This document shows positions 9,434 to 17,367 of a DNA stretch of 64,000 nucleotides, piece after piece. This DNA is from Bradyrhizobium erythrophlei. GTDB lineage: Bacteria > Pseudomonadota > Alphaproteobacteria > Rhizobiales > Xanthobacteraceae. The stretch spans positions 4,825,501 to 4,889,500 of the forward strand of contig FSRD01000001.1 of the NCBI GenBank assembly GCA_900129675.1, given 5' to 3'. The position numbers and the translations under genes are program-made. The first letter of the stretch is position 1, and the number at the start of each line of letters is the position of its first letter. The notes under the pieces were generated by a model. The model had not been told where the DNA came from. It worked only from the letters and a program-made list of their open reading frames with translations, and did not search any database.

Positions 9434-9740
9434 CACTAGCGCGTAATGCGTTCGGGTTGATCTCCCTCGCCCCGCGCTTTGGCCGGTGGCCACCGGCCAA
9501 AGCGCTCAGTCGCTTCCATCGCACATTTTGCTCAATGGGCAGATACAAGGGGCTCGTGCCGCGGTGACGGTAGGAGATGAGTTCGCTGTGACTCCCCCTC
9601 ACCCGAACTTCAAGCGGAGCCTGTCATCGGGCGGCGCTTCGCGTCGACCCGTTGGCTTGAATTTCGACCTTTCCTCGCAAGCGGGGCGCGGTGAACGAAA
9701 CCGGTGCTGGTTCGATCAAAAGACATCCCGTGCCGGCCGG
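9434..9740. other. Gene-free stretch with a 32-bp perfect palindrome
   Basis: No convincing coding frame is seen on either strand. The stretch holds the palindrome at 9474-9505 and otherwise unremarkable GC-rich sequence leading to the 3' end of the leftward dehydrogenase gene. Confidence 0.6.
9474..9505. repeat. Perfect 32-bp palindrome without a loop
   Basis: GCGCTTTGGCCGGTGG at 9474-9489 is followed directly by its exact reverse complement at 9490-9505. It lies between two convergent genes and could terminate transcription or form a cruciform, but no T-run follows on either strand. Confidence 0.85.
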
Positions 9741-10808
9741 CTATACAAGCTTCGCGATTCCGAGGTCGTCGGCAACCTGGTCGAGCCCGCGCAGGAGCGC
9801 CGCTGCGATCGGAATGCCGAGGCGCGTGCGGCTCGCCCGCGTCTCGTGGCTGCGTTCGCCGGGCACGAGAATCCGGTCCACGCCCGGTATCCGGTTCGAG
9901 TTGCGAAAATCGCGCACCAGCGCATCGACACTCCGTTTGAACACGGCGACGTCGCCGAAGGCGGCAATGTTGATGGCCGCGATCGCCTGGCCGGTGTTGG
10001 TGACGCTGTCGTCGTCATGGTTGAAGTCGATGACGTCGCGGCCCATCGCCGCCCCGCCGAGCGTGCCCGCCAAGAGGCCGATAATCATCGCAAGGCCATA
10101 GCCCTTGTAGCCGGCCTCCATGCCGCCGAGCGGCAACAGCATGCCCTCGTCGGCGCGCTTCGGATCGGTCAGCGGCTTGCCTTCGCGGTCGATCATCCAG
10201 CCTTCCGGCATGGTCTCGCCGCGCAGCGCTTTTGTCTTCACTTTTCCATAGGCCGCGACCGTCGTCGCCATATCGAGCACGATCGGCTTCTCCTCGCCGG
10301 CGGGTATCGCCGCCGCGATCGGATTGGTCGACAGCAGCATGTCGAGGCCGCCCCAGGGCGGCAGATGGTTGGCATTGCCGACCGCGAAATACAATCCGAT
10401 CATGTCATGGGCGAGCGGCATGGTCGCATAGAGCGAGGCGGGACCGGCATGGTTGGAGAATTGCGAGTTGACCCATGCAATGCCCGTGGTGCGCGCCTTG
10501 TCGATCGCGATCCCGGCCGCGCGCTTCATGACGAGATGGCCCATGCCATTGTCGCCGTTCACCACCGCCGTGCTGATCTGATCGTGCACCACGCGGATGT
10601 CGGGCCGGACGTTGAAGCCGCCCGCCTTGATGCGCCTTGCATATTGCGGCAGCCGGGTTACGCCGTGCCCGTCCGAGCCCTGCAAATCGGCTTCCGCCAT
10701 CAGCGTGGCGACGGTCGCGGCATCCTCGTCCGGCAAGCCCAGCTTCGTCAGCGCTTCCTGGATGAAGGCCTTCAGGCGCTGAAATGGGACGGTCGTTTCA
10801 GATGACAG
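9741..10808 (-). CDS. Ldh/malate dehydrogenase (YlbC/MdhII) family NAD(P)-dependent oxidoreductase, apparent CTG start
   Basis: Encodes about 355 residues if begun at the CTG at 10808, which gives the expected N-terminus (SSETTVPFQRLKAFIQEAL). A GGAG site lies 8 bases upstream, and no ATG, GTG or TTG occurs between the preceding in-frame stop at 10863-10865 and an internal TTG at 10736. Family features include DLQGSDGHGVTRLPQYARRI, NGDNGMGHLVMKRA, the NPIAAAIPAG active-site region and GLLAGTLGG. These enzymes reduce or oxidise 2-hydroxyacids (malate, lactate, sulfolactate, ureidoglycolate) in the cytosol. It follows the PrpD-like gene by 54 bases on the same strand, so both may serve one organic-acid pathway. 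Confidence 0.8.
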   Translation of the reverse strand: MSSETTVPFQRLKAFIQEALTKLGLPDEDAATVATLMAEADLQGSDGHGVTRLPQYARRIKAGGFNVRPDIRVVHDQISTAVVNGDNGMGHLVMKRAAGIAIDKARTTGIAWVNSQFSNHAGPASLYATMPLAHDMIGLYFAVGNANHLPPWGGLDMLLSTNPIAAAIPAGEEKPIVLDMATTVAAYGKVKTKALRGETMPEGWMIDREGKPLTDPKRADEGMLLPLGGMEAGYKGYGLAMIIGLLAGTLGGAAMGRDVIDFNHDDDSVTNTGQAIAAINIAAFGDVAVFKRSVDALVRDFRNSNRIPGVDRILVPGERSHETRASRTRLGIPIAAALLRGLDQVADDLGIAKLV

Positions 10809-10862
10809 GATCAGTACTCCGGTTTCAAGGGGGAGCGCGGCTGCGAAGCAACGCGCGAAACA

Positions 10863-12308
10863 TTAGCCGCGCTGCAGTAGCGGCCGCAAGCTGCGAATGT
10901 CGGCCATGGATTCGATTCCGAACACCGTCTCGATCAGTTTATCCGACTTGTCGCGTCCGAGCACCGGCGCCGTGAGATCGCGGGACTTGTTGATCACCTC
11001 GGCGCGCGTCATCGGGTTACGCGGCGTGCCGCGCACAGCCGTAATGCGCTCGGTGAGCAGGCTGCCGTCGCTCAGTTCGATCTCGACCACCGTGACACGC
11101 ACCGGCAGTAATTTGGCGAGTTCCTCGTCATAGACCAGGTTCACCTTGGCGCGCTCGCGCAGGGCTGCCGCATCCTGCATGCGCGGCTTGTCGTGGGCGC
11201 CGCGGAATGAAACGGTCTTGTCCAGCAGCATCACGGCGACCATGTGCTGCAGGCAGATGTCGGGGATGTCGCGGTTGTCCACCACCTTGGCAACCGATGG
11301 CGCAAGGCGCACCGTCACGCGCCTGACCTGGTCGGCCTCGAACGGCTTCTTGCCGCGGATCGCCTCGATCGCGTCGAGCGGCGCCTGAATGGGCGAGCCG
11401 ACGGTCCATTTCTTGATGTCGGTTCGCGCGATCTCGTAGCGCTCGCCAAGCTGCTCGATCAGACGGTCGGGCTGCGCTTTCGGCGCATAGGCGGCGAAAA
11501 AATTGTCGGCGCCCGAGAAGATATCATCGACGCCGTTCCAGCCCGTCTTGACGAGCAATGCCGAGGTGACGCCGTTCCGCGCCGGCATGCCTGCAAACAC
11601 AAAAGCCTTCTCGATGTGGTCGGTATCGCGCCGCCAGGCGATAAAGCCGGAGGATTGCTGCGCCGTATAATCGAGCGCCCAGCGCATCTGCTGCGCATCG
11701 AGACCGGCGGCGCAGCTTGCCGCGGCGGCGGCGCCGAACGTTCCGGCGATGCTGTGGGTCGACAGGCTGCTCGCGTAGCTGAAATCAGCGCCGCCCATCG
11801 CCATCACGACCCGCGTTCCGATATCGTAGCCCAGCGCGACGGCCCGCAGCAGCGTGGCACCGTCGATACCGAATTCCTCGCCGCCCGCCAGTGCCGCCGG
11901 CACCACCGAGCAGCCCGGATGGGAGCGCGATTCATTGTGCGAATCGTCGGTCTCGTCGGCGTGCGCCATGACGCCATTGGCAAGCGCGGCATCGGCCGGC
12001 GCGGCCGTCAGGTCCGACACCGCAACCGTCATCGCGCCTTTAGCGCCGCGTTCGCTTATGTAGCGCTGGGCGGCCTGGCCGGGCGGCAATTCCGATCCGG
12101 AGATCATCGCCGCCAGCGTATCAATTAGATGATATTTGGCGTGTTCGGTGATATCCACGGGGAGGGCGCGTGTGGCGGCGGCGCTCATATAGGCGCTGAG
12201 CGCGCCCATGATCGGCCCCGGGCCCGATGTCTGGGCGAACGCGCGCGCGGGCAAGCCCAACATCGCGGCCGATGTCGCCGCCATGCCAAGAACGTGTCGT
12301 CGATTCAT
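10863..12308 (-). CDS. MmgE/PrpD family protein with a Tat-type signal peptide
   Basis: Encodes 481 residues from the ATG at 12308, which has GGGGGGAAG just upstream; a longer open frame exists but is non-coding in character. The first residues (MNRRHVLGMAATSAAMLGLP, then ARAFAQ) form a signal with an NRR motif and AFA cleavage site, pointing to Tat export. The mature part is MmgE/PrpD-like: HAKYHLIDTLAAMISGSELP, NGVMAHADETDDSHNES, HSIAGTFGAAAAASCAAGL, and the C-terminal domain with MTRAEVINKSRDL. Known family members are cytosolic 2-methylcitrate dehydratases or cis-aconitate decarboxylases, so a periplasmic copy is unusual. The 2-hydroxyacid dehydrogenase gene follows. Confidence 0.85.
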   Translation of the reverse strand: MNRRHVLGMAATSAAMLGLPARAFAQTSGPGPIMGALSAYMSAAATRALPVDITEHAKYHLIDTLAAMISGSELPPGQAAQRYISERGAKGAMTVAVSDLTAAPADAALANGVMAHADETDDSHNESRSHPGCSVVPAALAGGEEFGIDGATLLRAVALGYDIGTRVVMAMGGADFSYASSLSTHSIAGTFGAAAAASCAAGLDAQQMRWALDYTAQQSSGFIAWRRDTDHIEKAFVFAGMPARNGVTSALLVKTGWNGVDDIFSGADNFFAAYAPKAQPDRLIEQLGERYEIARTDIKKWTVGSPIQAPLDAIEAIRGKKPFEADQVRRVTVRLAPSVAKVVDNRDIPDICLQHMVAVMLLDKTVSFRGAHDKPRMQDAAALRERAKVNLVYDEELAKLLPVRVTVVEIELSDGSLLTERITAVRGTPRNPMTRAEVINKSRDLTAPVLGRDKSDKLIETVFGIESMADIRSLRPLLQRG

Positions 12309-12390
12309 GCTTCCCCCCGAATTGGCGCGCTGATCGATTCGGGATCGCACGCTCTTTTGGCGCCGATTCGCGCGTTTTATCGTCGGCGCC

Positions 12391-12636
12391 CTAACTCCCG
12401 CCGAACGCCTTGAAGGTGATGATGGTGTGGGTGTCCTGGATCCCCGGAATGACCTGCACCTTTTCGTTGACGAAATGGCCGATGTCGGTGTCGTTGTCGA
12501 CGTAGAACTTGACCAGCAGGTCGTAATCGCCGGCGGTAGAGTAGATCTCCGAGGCGATTTCGGCTTCCGCAAGCGCGTTGGCGACGGCGTAGGACTGGCC
12601 AAGCTTGCATTTGAACTGAACGAAGAAGGGAACCAT
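12391..12636 (-). CDS. Stand-alone Lrp/AsnC ligand-binding (RAM) domain protein
   Basis: Encodes 81 residues (MVPFFVQFKCKLGQSYAVAN to the end ITFKAFGGS). It contains only the alpha-beta ligand-binding fold of Lrp/AsnC regulators, with the GDYDLLVKFYVDN core, and lacks the helix-turn-helix. Such single-domain proteins bind amino acids or modulate full-length Lrp proteins by forming mixed oligomers. It is divergent from thiD with a 132-base gap, and 82 bases separate it from the PrpD-like gene on the same strand. Confidence 0.8.
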   Translation of the reverse strand: MVPFFVQFKCKLGQSYAVANALAEAEIASEIYSTAGDYDLLVKFYVDNDTDIGHFVNEKVQVIPGIQDTHTIITFKAFGGS

Positions 12637-12768
12637 CGCTGACGTCTCCGAAATTATTGCTCACAATAGGCCAAAAATGCAGGCTTGTGGCAAGCGAACT
12701 TGCTGCCAATCTCCCGTCGCGCTAGGACACCTCATGGCCCTGATCGTACCAGCCGCACAAGCCCTGCG

Positions 12769-13569
12769 ATGACGACGCCGATCGCGCTCACCATCGCCGG
12801 TTCTGATTCGTCCGGCGGCGCCGGCATCCAGGCCGACCTGAAGACCTTTGCCGCGCTCGGCGTCTATGGCGCCTCCGTGATCACGGCGCTGACGGCGCAG
12901 AACACGCAAGGGGTCAGCGGTATTCACGCGGTGCCGGCCGAGTTCGTGACCGCGCAGATCGACGCGGTGTTTTCCGATCTCGCGGTTGCCGCCGTCAAGA
13001 TCGGCATGGTGGCGCAGCCGGCCAGCATCGATGCCATCGTCGCGGGGCTGACGCGCTGGTCGCCGAAGCATGTCGTGCTTGATCCCGTGATGGTCGCGAC
13101 CTCGGGCGACCGCCTGCTGGCGCAAGAGGCGGTCGAGGCGCTCCGCACCAAACTCATTCCGCGCGCCGCGGTGATCACGCCCAATCTGCCGGAGGCCGCC
13201 GCACTATTGGACGAACCGGTGGCCGTGAGCGAGGCCGCCATCGAGAACCAGGGCCAGCGTTTGCTGGCGATGGGCTGCCCGGCGGTGCTGATCAAGGGCG
13301 GCCACGGGCAGGGCGCGGAGAGCATCGATTATCTCATCGACACCAAAGGCACGATCGCGCTCGCCGCACCGCGGATCGCGACCGAAAATACCCACGGCAC
13401 CGGCTGCTCGCTGTCGTCGGCGATTGCGGCGGGGCTCGCCAAGGGCGACAATCTGGAAACCGCCGTCCGCAACGCCAAGGCTTGGGTCAGCGCGGCGATC
13501 GCGTCCGCGGACCACTTCAGCGTCGGCCACGGCCACGGGCCGATCCATCATTTCCACAGGTTTTACTGA
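12769..13569 (+). CDS. thiD: Hydroxymethylpyrimidine/phosphomethylpyrimidine kinase
   Basis: Encodes 266 residues from the ATG at 12769; the frame is open upstream but only this start gives the conserved N-terminus (TIAGSDSSGGAGIQADLKTF). ThiD phosphorylates HMP and HMP-P in the cytosol for thiamine synthesis. The ribokinase-fold motifs ITPNLPEAAALLD, LIKGGHG and the anion-hole/catalytic NTHGTGCSLSSAIAAGLA are all present. The C-terminus ends GHGPIHHFHRFY. The 3' end contains the 16-bp sequence that recurs at 27555-27570 and appears to be an integration target; the gene itself remains intact. Confidence 0.95.
   Translation: MTTPIALTIAGSDSSGGAGIQADLKTFAALGVYGASVITALTAQNTQGVSGIHAVPAEFVTAQIDAVFSDLAVAAVKIGMVAQPASIDAIVAGLTRWSPKHVVLDPVMVATSGDRLLAQEAVEALRTKLIPRAAVITPNLPEAAALLDEPVAVSEAAIENQGQRLLAMGCPAVLIKGGHGQGAESIDYLIDTKGTIALAAPRIATENTHGTGCSLSSAIAAGLAKGDNLETAVRNAKAWVSAAIASADHFSVGHGHGPIHHFHRFY
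13541..13556. repeat. Left 16-bp direct repeat inside thiD (attL candidate)
   Basis: CGATCCATCATTTCCA lies in the last codons of thiD. The same 16 bases recur at 27555-27570 in the same orientation and in the matching codon phase, followed by a diverged copy of the thiD ending. Confidence 0.6.
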
Positions 13570-13932
13570 CAGCGATTTTTTCCGGAGCGGCTCCAGCGAG
13601 CATCGCATAAGCACCGCAAACTCGTCAGACCCACCGTGTCGCCGCGATCCCGTCCGCTTCTGAACCCGTCTCGTGCTTTCGACGACTAATCTAACTACGC
13701 CACACGAAGCGGTAACCTCGACAACGACATGCCAGGATAACCATCCTTGCGCAGAGGTGAGCCCATGCAGCCACGCGAATGGTCGCCGCCCGCGATCGAG
13801 CCTGGGCACATCACGACATTTCGCTGCGCTGCCGAACTTGGTCGCCGCAGCGGACATCGAGCAAGCCATACCGATCAAGCTCGATTTATGAGCAGGCAAT
13901 CTGGTTGGGCTGCGCTGCCGGACCCGTTGCAG
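13570..13932. other. Gene-free stretch downstream of thiD
   Basis: An ATG at 13765 with AGAGGTG upstream opens a frame that runs antisense into the octahaem cytochrome gene, but its codon use is not convincing. No terminator or RNA gene is recognised. Confidence 0.4.
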
Positions 13933-16413
13933 TCATTGGGCCGGAACCCGGACTGCTTGCCTAAGCTCCTTGATAAGCGCGGCCAAGCTCTGGTCGTCCG
14001 GCGAGATGACGGCGAGTTGCTCCGCGTAGCCGAGCGCGGCCTTTGCATCGCCCGCCATGCGGCTGAACGAGACGAGCGCCTGCAGAATCTCGCGATCGCC
14101 GGGATGACCCTTCAGCGTATTCTTCAGCATCGTGATGGCTTCATCGCGACGGCCGCTGGAATGCAGCGCTACGGCGTAGACGTAGCGGTAGCGCGGACGA
14201 TCCGGCTCCAATTCGGCCGCCTTGCGCAACTCGGCGAGGGCGTCATCGGGCCGCTTGAGTCTGGTCAACGTCAGGCCGAGGGCGTAATGTGTTGCGGCCT
14301 CGCGCGGCGAAGCCACAATCGCTGAGCGAAGGACATTTTCGCCCTCGCTGTCCCGGCCAAGTTGCCGGTAGAGGTCAGCCAAATTGATTGCCGCCGTCGC
14401 GTATTGCGGGCTGAGCCGTAGTGCGGCCTTGTATTCCGTCTCGGCGTCGGCAGTCATGCCGCGCTGCGCTAGGAAATTCCCGAGCGTCGTGCGCGCTTCC
14501 GGTCTCTCGGCGTTGGCGCGTTGCGCTGCGATGAATTCCGCCGCCGCCAGATCGAAGCGCGCGCGATCAGGTGGAGACTGGCTTGCGGTCGGAACTGACG
14601 CAAGCAGCGAAGCTGCCCTGATACGCACGCCGCGCACGGGATCGGACAAGAGCGGGGATGCCCAAACCCAAATCTGATCCGCAGGAACGTTTTCGAGCAT
14701 GTCGAGAGCGCCGATCCGTACCATCGGATCGGGATCGGCGAGCCCGGCCCGCGCGGTCCCCACATTCGCGGCCGAGACGCGAGTGGCGAGCTCGTTGAGT
14801 GCAGTTGCGCGGGCAACGGCGGGGGTACCTCCATCCGCGGCAACTGCGGCGAGTTGCGCCGCAGCGTCGACCTGATCTGTGCGTGCCGCGTGGAATGCAG
14901 CCCCATAGTTTTGAAAACCCTTGCGCTTGGGGCCGAACCATTCTTCCACGGCGGCAGCAGCCCATTGCGCCGGCTTGTCGCGGTGACAATCATTGCAGGC
15001 ATTCGGCGTTCCAAGTGTGAGGGAAAGATCGGGCCTCGGGACCCGAAAGGTGTGATCGTGCCTGTTATCGACGACCATGTAGGTGCGGGTCTGCATGTGG
15101 CACGACATGCACGTCGGCGCCGGGTCGACGCTGGCGTGGTGACGATGCTTCACGTCAGCGTATTTTTCGGGCACATGGCATTGCAGGCAAACGCCTTCGC
15201 CCGGGCTGCGAAGCTTTGCGCCGTGCGGCTCGTGGCAATCGCTGCAGGTGACGCCCGCGGCAAACATCTTGCCCTGCTTGAACGGTGTATAGTTATAGGG
15301 CTCTTCCACATCGCGGATCTGGCCGTCGGCGTGATACGTGTTGCGCGCGAGCGGTTCGACCATATGGGTTTGCGATAACGACTGACCCGGAAACCAATCC
15401 TCATGGAATCCCGCGCGCCGCGCGTGGCACAGCCCGCAGGTCTCGACCTCCTTGCGAAGGGTAGCCGGCGCAACTGAGCGTCGTGCTATCCGGGTCTGCG
15501 GATCGATCGGCCACGTAACGCCATGGCGCTCGTCGAAGCGAACGAGCAACCCCTTGCTCGAATCCTCGCGCTTGCCGAATGGCCACCAGCTCTGCTGCTC
15601 GCGCGCCCAAGAGGCGTGACCCGAGCCCTGCCCATGGCAGGCTTCGCAACCTACGCTGATTTCGGCCCATGACGTTGCGAAGCGATCCGTCTTGGCGTCG
15701 TAATTCTTGCGCAGGCCGGTCGAGTGGCATTCCGCGCACATGAAATTCCAGTTCTGGTTCAGCCTGGTCCAGTGCAGGATATCGTCGTGTTTGATCTCCT
15801 CGTTGGGTGAGAGGTGAAACCAGCGCTGGCCGCCTGCGTCCGGCGGACGGCTATCCCAGGCGAGCGCAAGCGCCTGCAGCCGTCCGTCCGGGAATTCGAC
15901 GAGATATTGCTGCAGCGGATCGATGCCGAAGGTGTATTTCACCTCGAACGTTGCGAGCTCGCCGTCGGCACCGTCGGTCTCGACGAGAAACTTCCCGTCC
16001 ATGCGGAAGAAGCGGGAATGCACGCCGAAATAATCAAAACTTTGGTCGTTGAAATTCCCGAGCACGGTGGTGTCGGTGGCGTGCTGCATCGCGGCCTTGT
16101 GCTGCGAGCCATTCCACAAGTTTGCCTCGGCCTGATGACAGCCCGCGCAGATTTCGCTGCCGACGAAATTCGCGACGGCTGTGGCCGGTGCTTTCGATGT
16201 TGATCCACTGTTGCCGGGGAGACGGAAAGCGAGACCTAGAGCGAAGATGGCCGCAACTGCGACCGCGGCTACAATCCAGACATGGCGCTTCGAGAAGGGG
16301 GGGGTTTCTAACCTGCGAGGAGCAGGCTGTGGCGCCGCCACCGGCGAGGGGCTTCCGGCAGACTCCTTCCGCGATCCACGTTTGGTGCGGGATTTCCGTC
16401 GTTTGCCTGCCAA
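13933..16413 (-). CDS. Octahaem cytochrome c with C-terminal HEAT/TPR repeats, membrane-anchored
   Basis: Encodes 826 residues. A basic Ser/Pro-rich N-terminus (1-43) leads to one membrane helix (about 45-65), so the rest should be periplasmic. Eight CXXCH haem sites are visible at residues 89 (CAGCH), 226 (CAECH), 256 (CEACH), 326 (CGLCH), 390 (CSDCH), 409 (CLQCH), 435 (CMSCH) and 473 (CNDCH), in a cytochrome c554/NrfA-like multihaem arrangement. A helical HEAT-like stretch (about 510-630) and TPR repeats (about 645-815, for example RPEARTTLGNFLAQRGMTAD) follow. Multihaem-TPR proteins of this type are usually annotated only as cytochrome c family. Redox role and partners are unknown; a divergent sulfatase and a FixK-type box lie about 1 kb away. 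Confidence 0.85.
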   Translation of the reverse strand: MAGKRRKSRTKRGSRKESAGSPSPVAAPQPAPRRLETPPFSKRHVWIVAAVAVAAIFALGLAFRLPGNSGSTSKAPATAVANFVGSEICAGCHQAEANLWNGSQHKAAMQHATDTTVLGNFNDQSFDYFGVHSRFFRMDGKFLVETDGADGELATFEVKYTFGIDPLQQYLVEFPDGRLQALALAWDSRPPDAGGQRWFHLSPNEEIKHDDILHWTRLNQNWNFMCAECHSTGLRKNYDAKTDRFATSWAEISVGCEACHGQGSGHASWAREQQSWWPFGKREDSSKGLLVRFDERHGVTWPIDPQTRIARRSVAPATLRKEVETCGLCHARRAGFHEDWFPGQSLSQTHMVEPLARNTYHADGQIRDVEEPYNYTPFKQGKMFAAGVTCSDCHEPHGAKLRSPGEGVCLQCHVPEKYADVKHRHHASVDPAPTCMSCHMQTRTYMVVDNRHDHTFRVPRPDLSLTLGTPNACNDCHRDKPAQWAAAAVEEWFGPKRKGFQNYGAAFHAARTDQVDAAAQLAAVAADGGTPAVARATALNELATRVSAANVGTARAGLADPDPMVRIGALDMLENVPADQIWVWASPLLSDPVRGVRIRAASLLASVPTASQSPPDRARFDLAAAEFIAAQRANAERPEARTTLGNFLAQRGMTADAETEYKAALRLSPQYATAAINLADLYRQLGRDSEGENVLRSAIVASPREAATHYALGLTLTRLKRPDDALAELRKAAELEPDRPRYRYVYAVALHSSGRRDEAITMLKNTLKGHPGDREILQALVSFSRMAGDAKAALGYAEQLAVISPDDQSLAALIKELRQAVRVPAQ

Positions 16414-16556
16414 CGACAGCCCCTCAGCGCTGCGATCGCCGAAAGGCGATCAAGCCATCCTCCATCAGGATTGCCGGACGTATCATCCGCCGGGTTGCCA
16501 CCAAGTCAAGTAGCGCCGTCCGATGTCAGGAATATCCCGCACCAACGCGGGCCGCT

Positions 16557-16928
16557 TCAATTCTTATTTCGGTTCTTGCTGGCGCCTCTAAGGGCGGGCA
16601 CGGGAGCAGGCGATTTGGCGGGGTCTGCCATCTGCAGGCATGTCAGCAGGTCGACGTAACTGTCGCTCCCGGCCGCGGTCGCCTCGCCTTCGCACTGATT
16701 TCTGAGTTCATTGGAATTTGCCAGCCAAACGGAAGCCAGCTGTTGTTGCGCGGCATTCTCGTCGCGCATGCAATCCTCGTAGGACTGGGCCAGGTCCAGG
16801 CCCATTGCCTTGTCGGTTGCGACGCTTGCCTTGCAGGTCGCCTCGACATTGAGCTTCGGAACGCGATCACTGACGGGGGTTACCAGTTGGCTTCCAAGCA
16901 TCGCCATCGATAACAGCGCAATCTTCAT
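16557..16928 (-). CDS. Small exported cysteine-containing hypothetical protein
   Basis: Encodes 123 residues. The N-terminus (MKIALLSMAMLGSQLVTPVS) is a probable signal peptide. The mature part is helical with four cysteines (EATCKASV, YEDCMRDE, RNQCEGEA, DLLTCLQM), enough for two disulfides in the periplasm, and ends in a basic Pro/Lys/Asn tail. It is preceded by GAGGAGGA at the ribosome site. It sits between the 37-codon gene at 16984-17097 and the octahaem cytochrome gene, all on the minus strand, so the three may form one operon. No family is recognised. Confidence 0.6.
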   Translation of the reverse strand: MKIALLSMAMLGSQLVTPVSDRVPKLNVEATCKASVATDKAMGLDLAQSYEDCMRDENAAQQQLASVWLANSNELRNQCEGEATAAGSDSYVDLLTCLQMADPAKSPAPVPALRGASKNRNKN

Positions 16929-16983
16929 GGAAATCCTCCTCCCAAACAGCCTGGGTGACTTTGCAATCGGAGTGTTGGAGCGG

Positions 16984-17097
16984 TCAGCGTCTGCCGACGC
17001 GATTCACAGGGCCGCCACGATTCATCGGTGTTCCGGCCCGCACTCCAATTCCCGGTGCACCGACGCCTGCAGCAGCTAACGCAATTGAGGGCTTCAT
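16984..17097 (-). CDS. 37-residue exported peptide with a strong ribosome site
   Basis: A short frame from the ATG at 17097 has GGGAGG five bases upstream, as good a Shine-Dalgarno as any in the window. The product begins MKPSIALAAAGVGAPGIGVR and ends TPMNRGGPVNRVGRR, a basic start and hydrophobic stretch followed by a Gly/Arg-rich tail, so it may be exported. It is 55 bases upstream of the cysteine-containing protein gene on the same strand and is likely the first gene of that operon. Function unknown; it might act as a leader peptide. Confidence 0.45.
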   Translation of the reverse strand: MKPSIALAAAGVGAPGIGVRAGTPMNRGGPVNRVGRR

Positions 17098-17280
17098 ATC
17101 GGCCTCCCTTGTTTCGGAACGGTCAAAGTGGTCCCTTAAATCGATCCGCGTCTTTATACAGCTCAATCCCGCTTGAGTGTTGGGCGACAACGACCACCTC
17201 ATTGCCGGACGATTTGCTTCCTGTGAACCCGTCAGTGACGCTGACGTAAAATGGAGTATTGCAATCATCGCCGTGCCGCG

Positions 17281-17294
17281 TTGATTTAAATCAA
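17281..17294. promoter_or_regulatory. Perfect FixK/FNR-type box between the cytochrome operon and the sulfatase
   Basis: TTGATTTAAATCAA is a perfect palindrome and exactly fits the FNR/FixK consensus TTGAT-N4-ATCAA. Its centre is about 80 bases upstream of the sulfatase start, which would place a class II promoter start near 17329 with a leader of about 39 bases. It could also act on the minus-strand operon that begins at 17097. Control by low oxygen is inferred. Confidence 0.7.
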
Positions 17295-17367
17295 AGGCAA
17301 GCGCTCCACCAGTCGCAGTATTGCTTCCTCGAATGTTGCGCGCACATTTTATGCGGAGTGTTTCGCC

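Noticed and set aside
9486..10805. Plus-strand frame opposite the dehydrogenase gene
   Set aside because: It is an antisense shadow: the minus strand encodes a recognisable Ldh-family enzyme over the same bases.
13747..14325. Plus-strand frame with a good ribosome site after thiD
   Set aside because: Most of it is antisense to the octahaem cytochrome gene and the codon pattern does not look coding.
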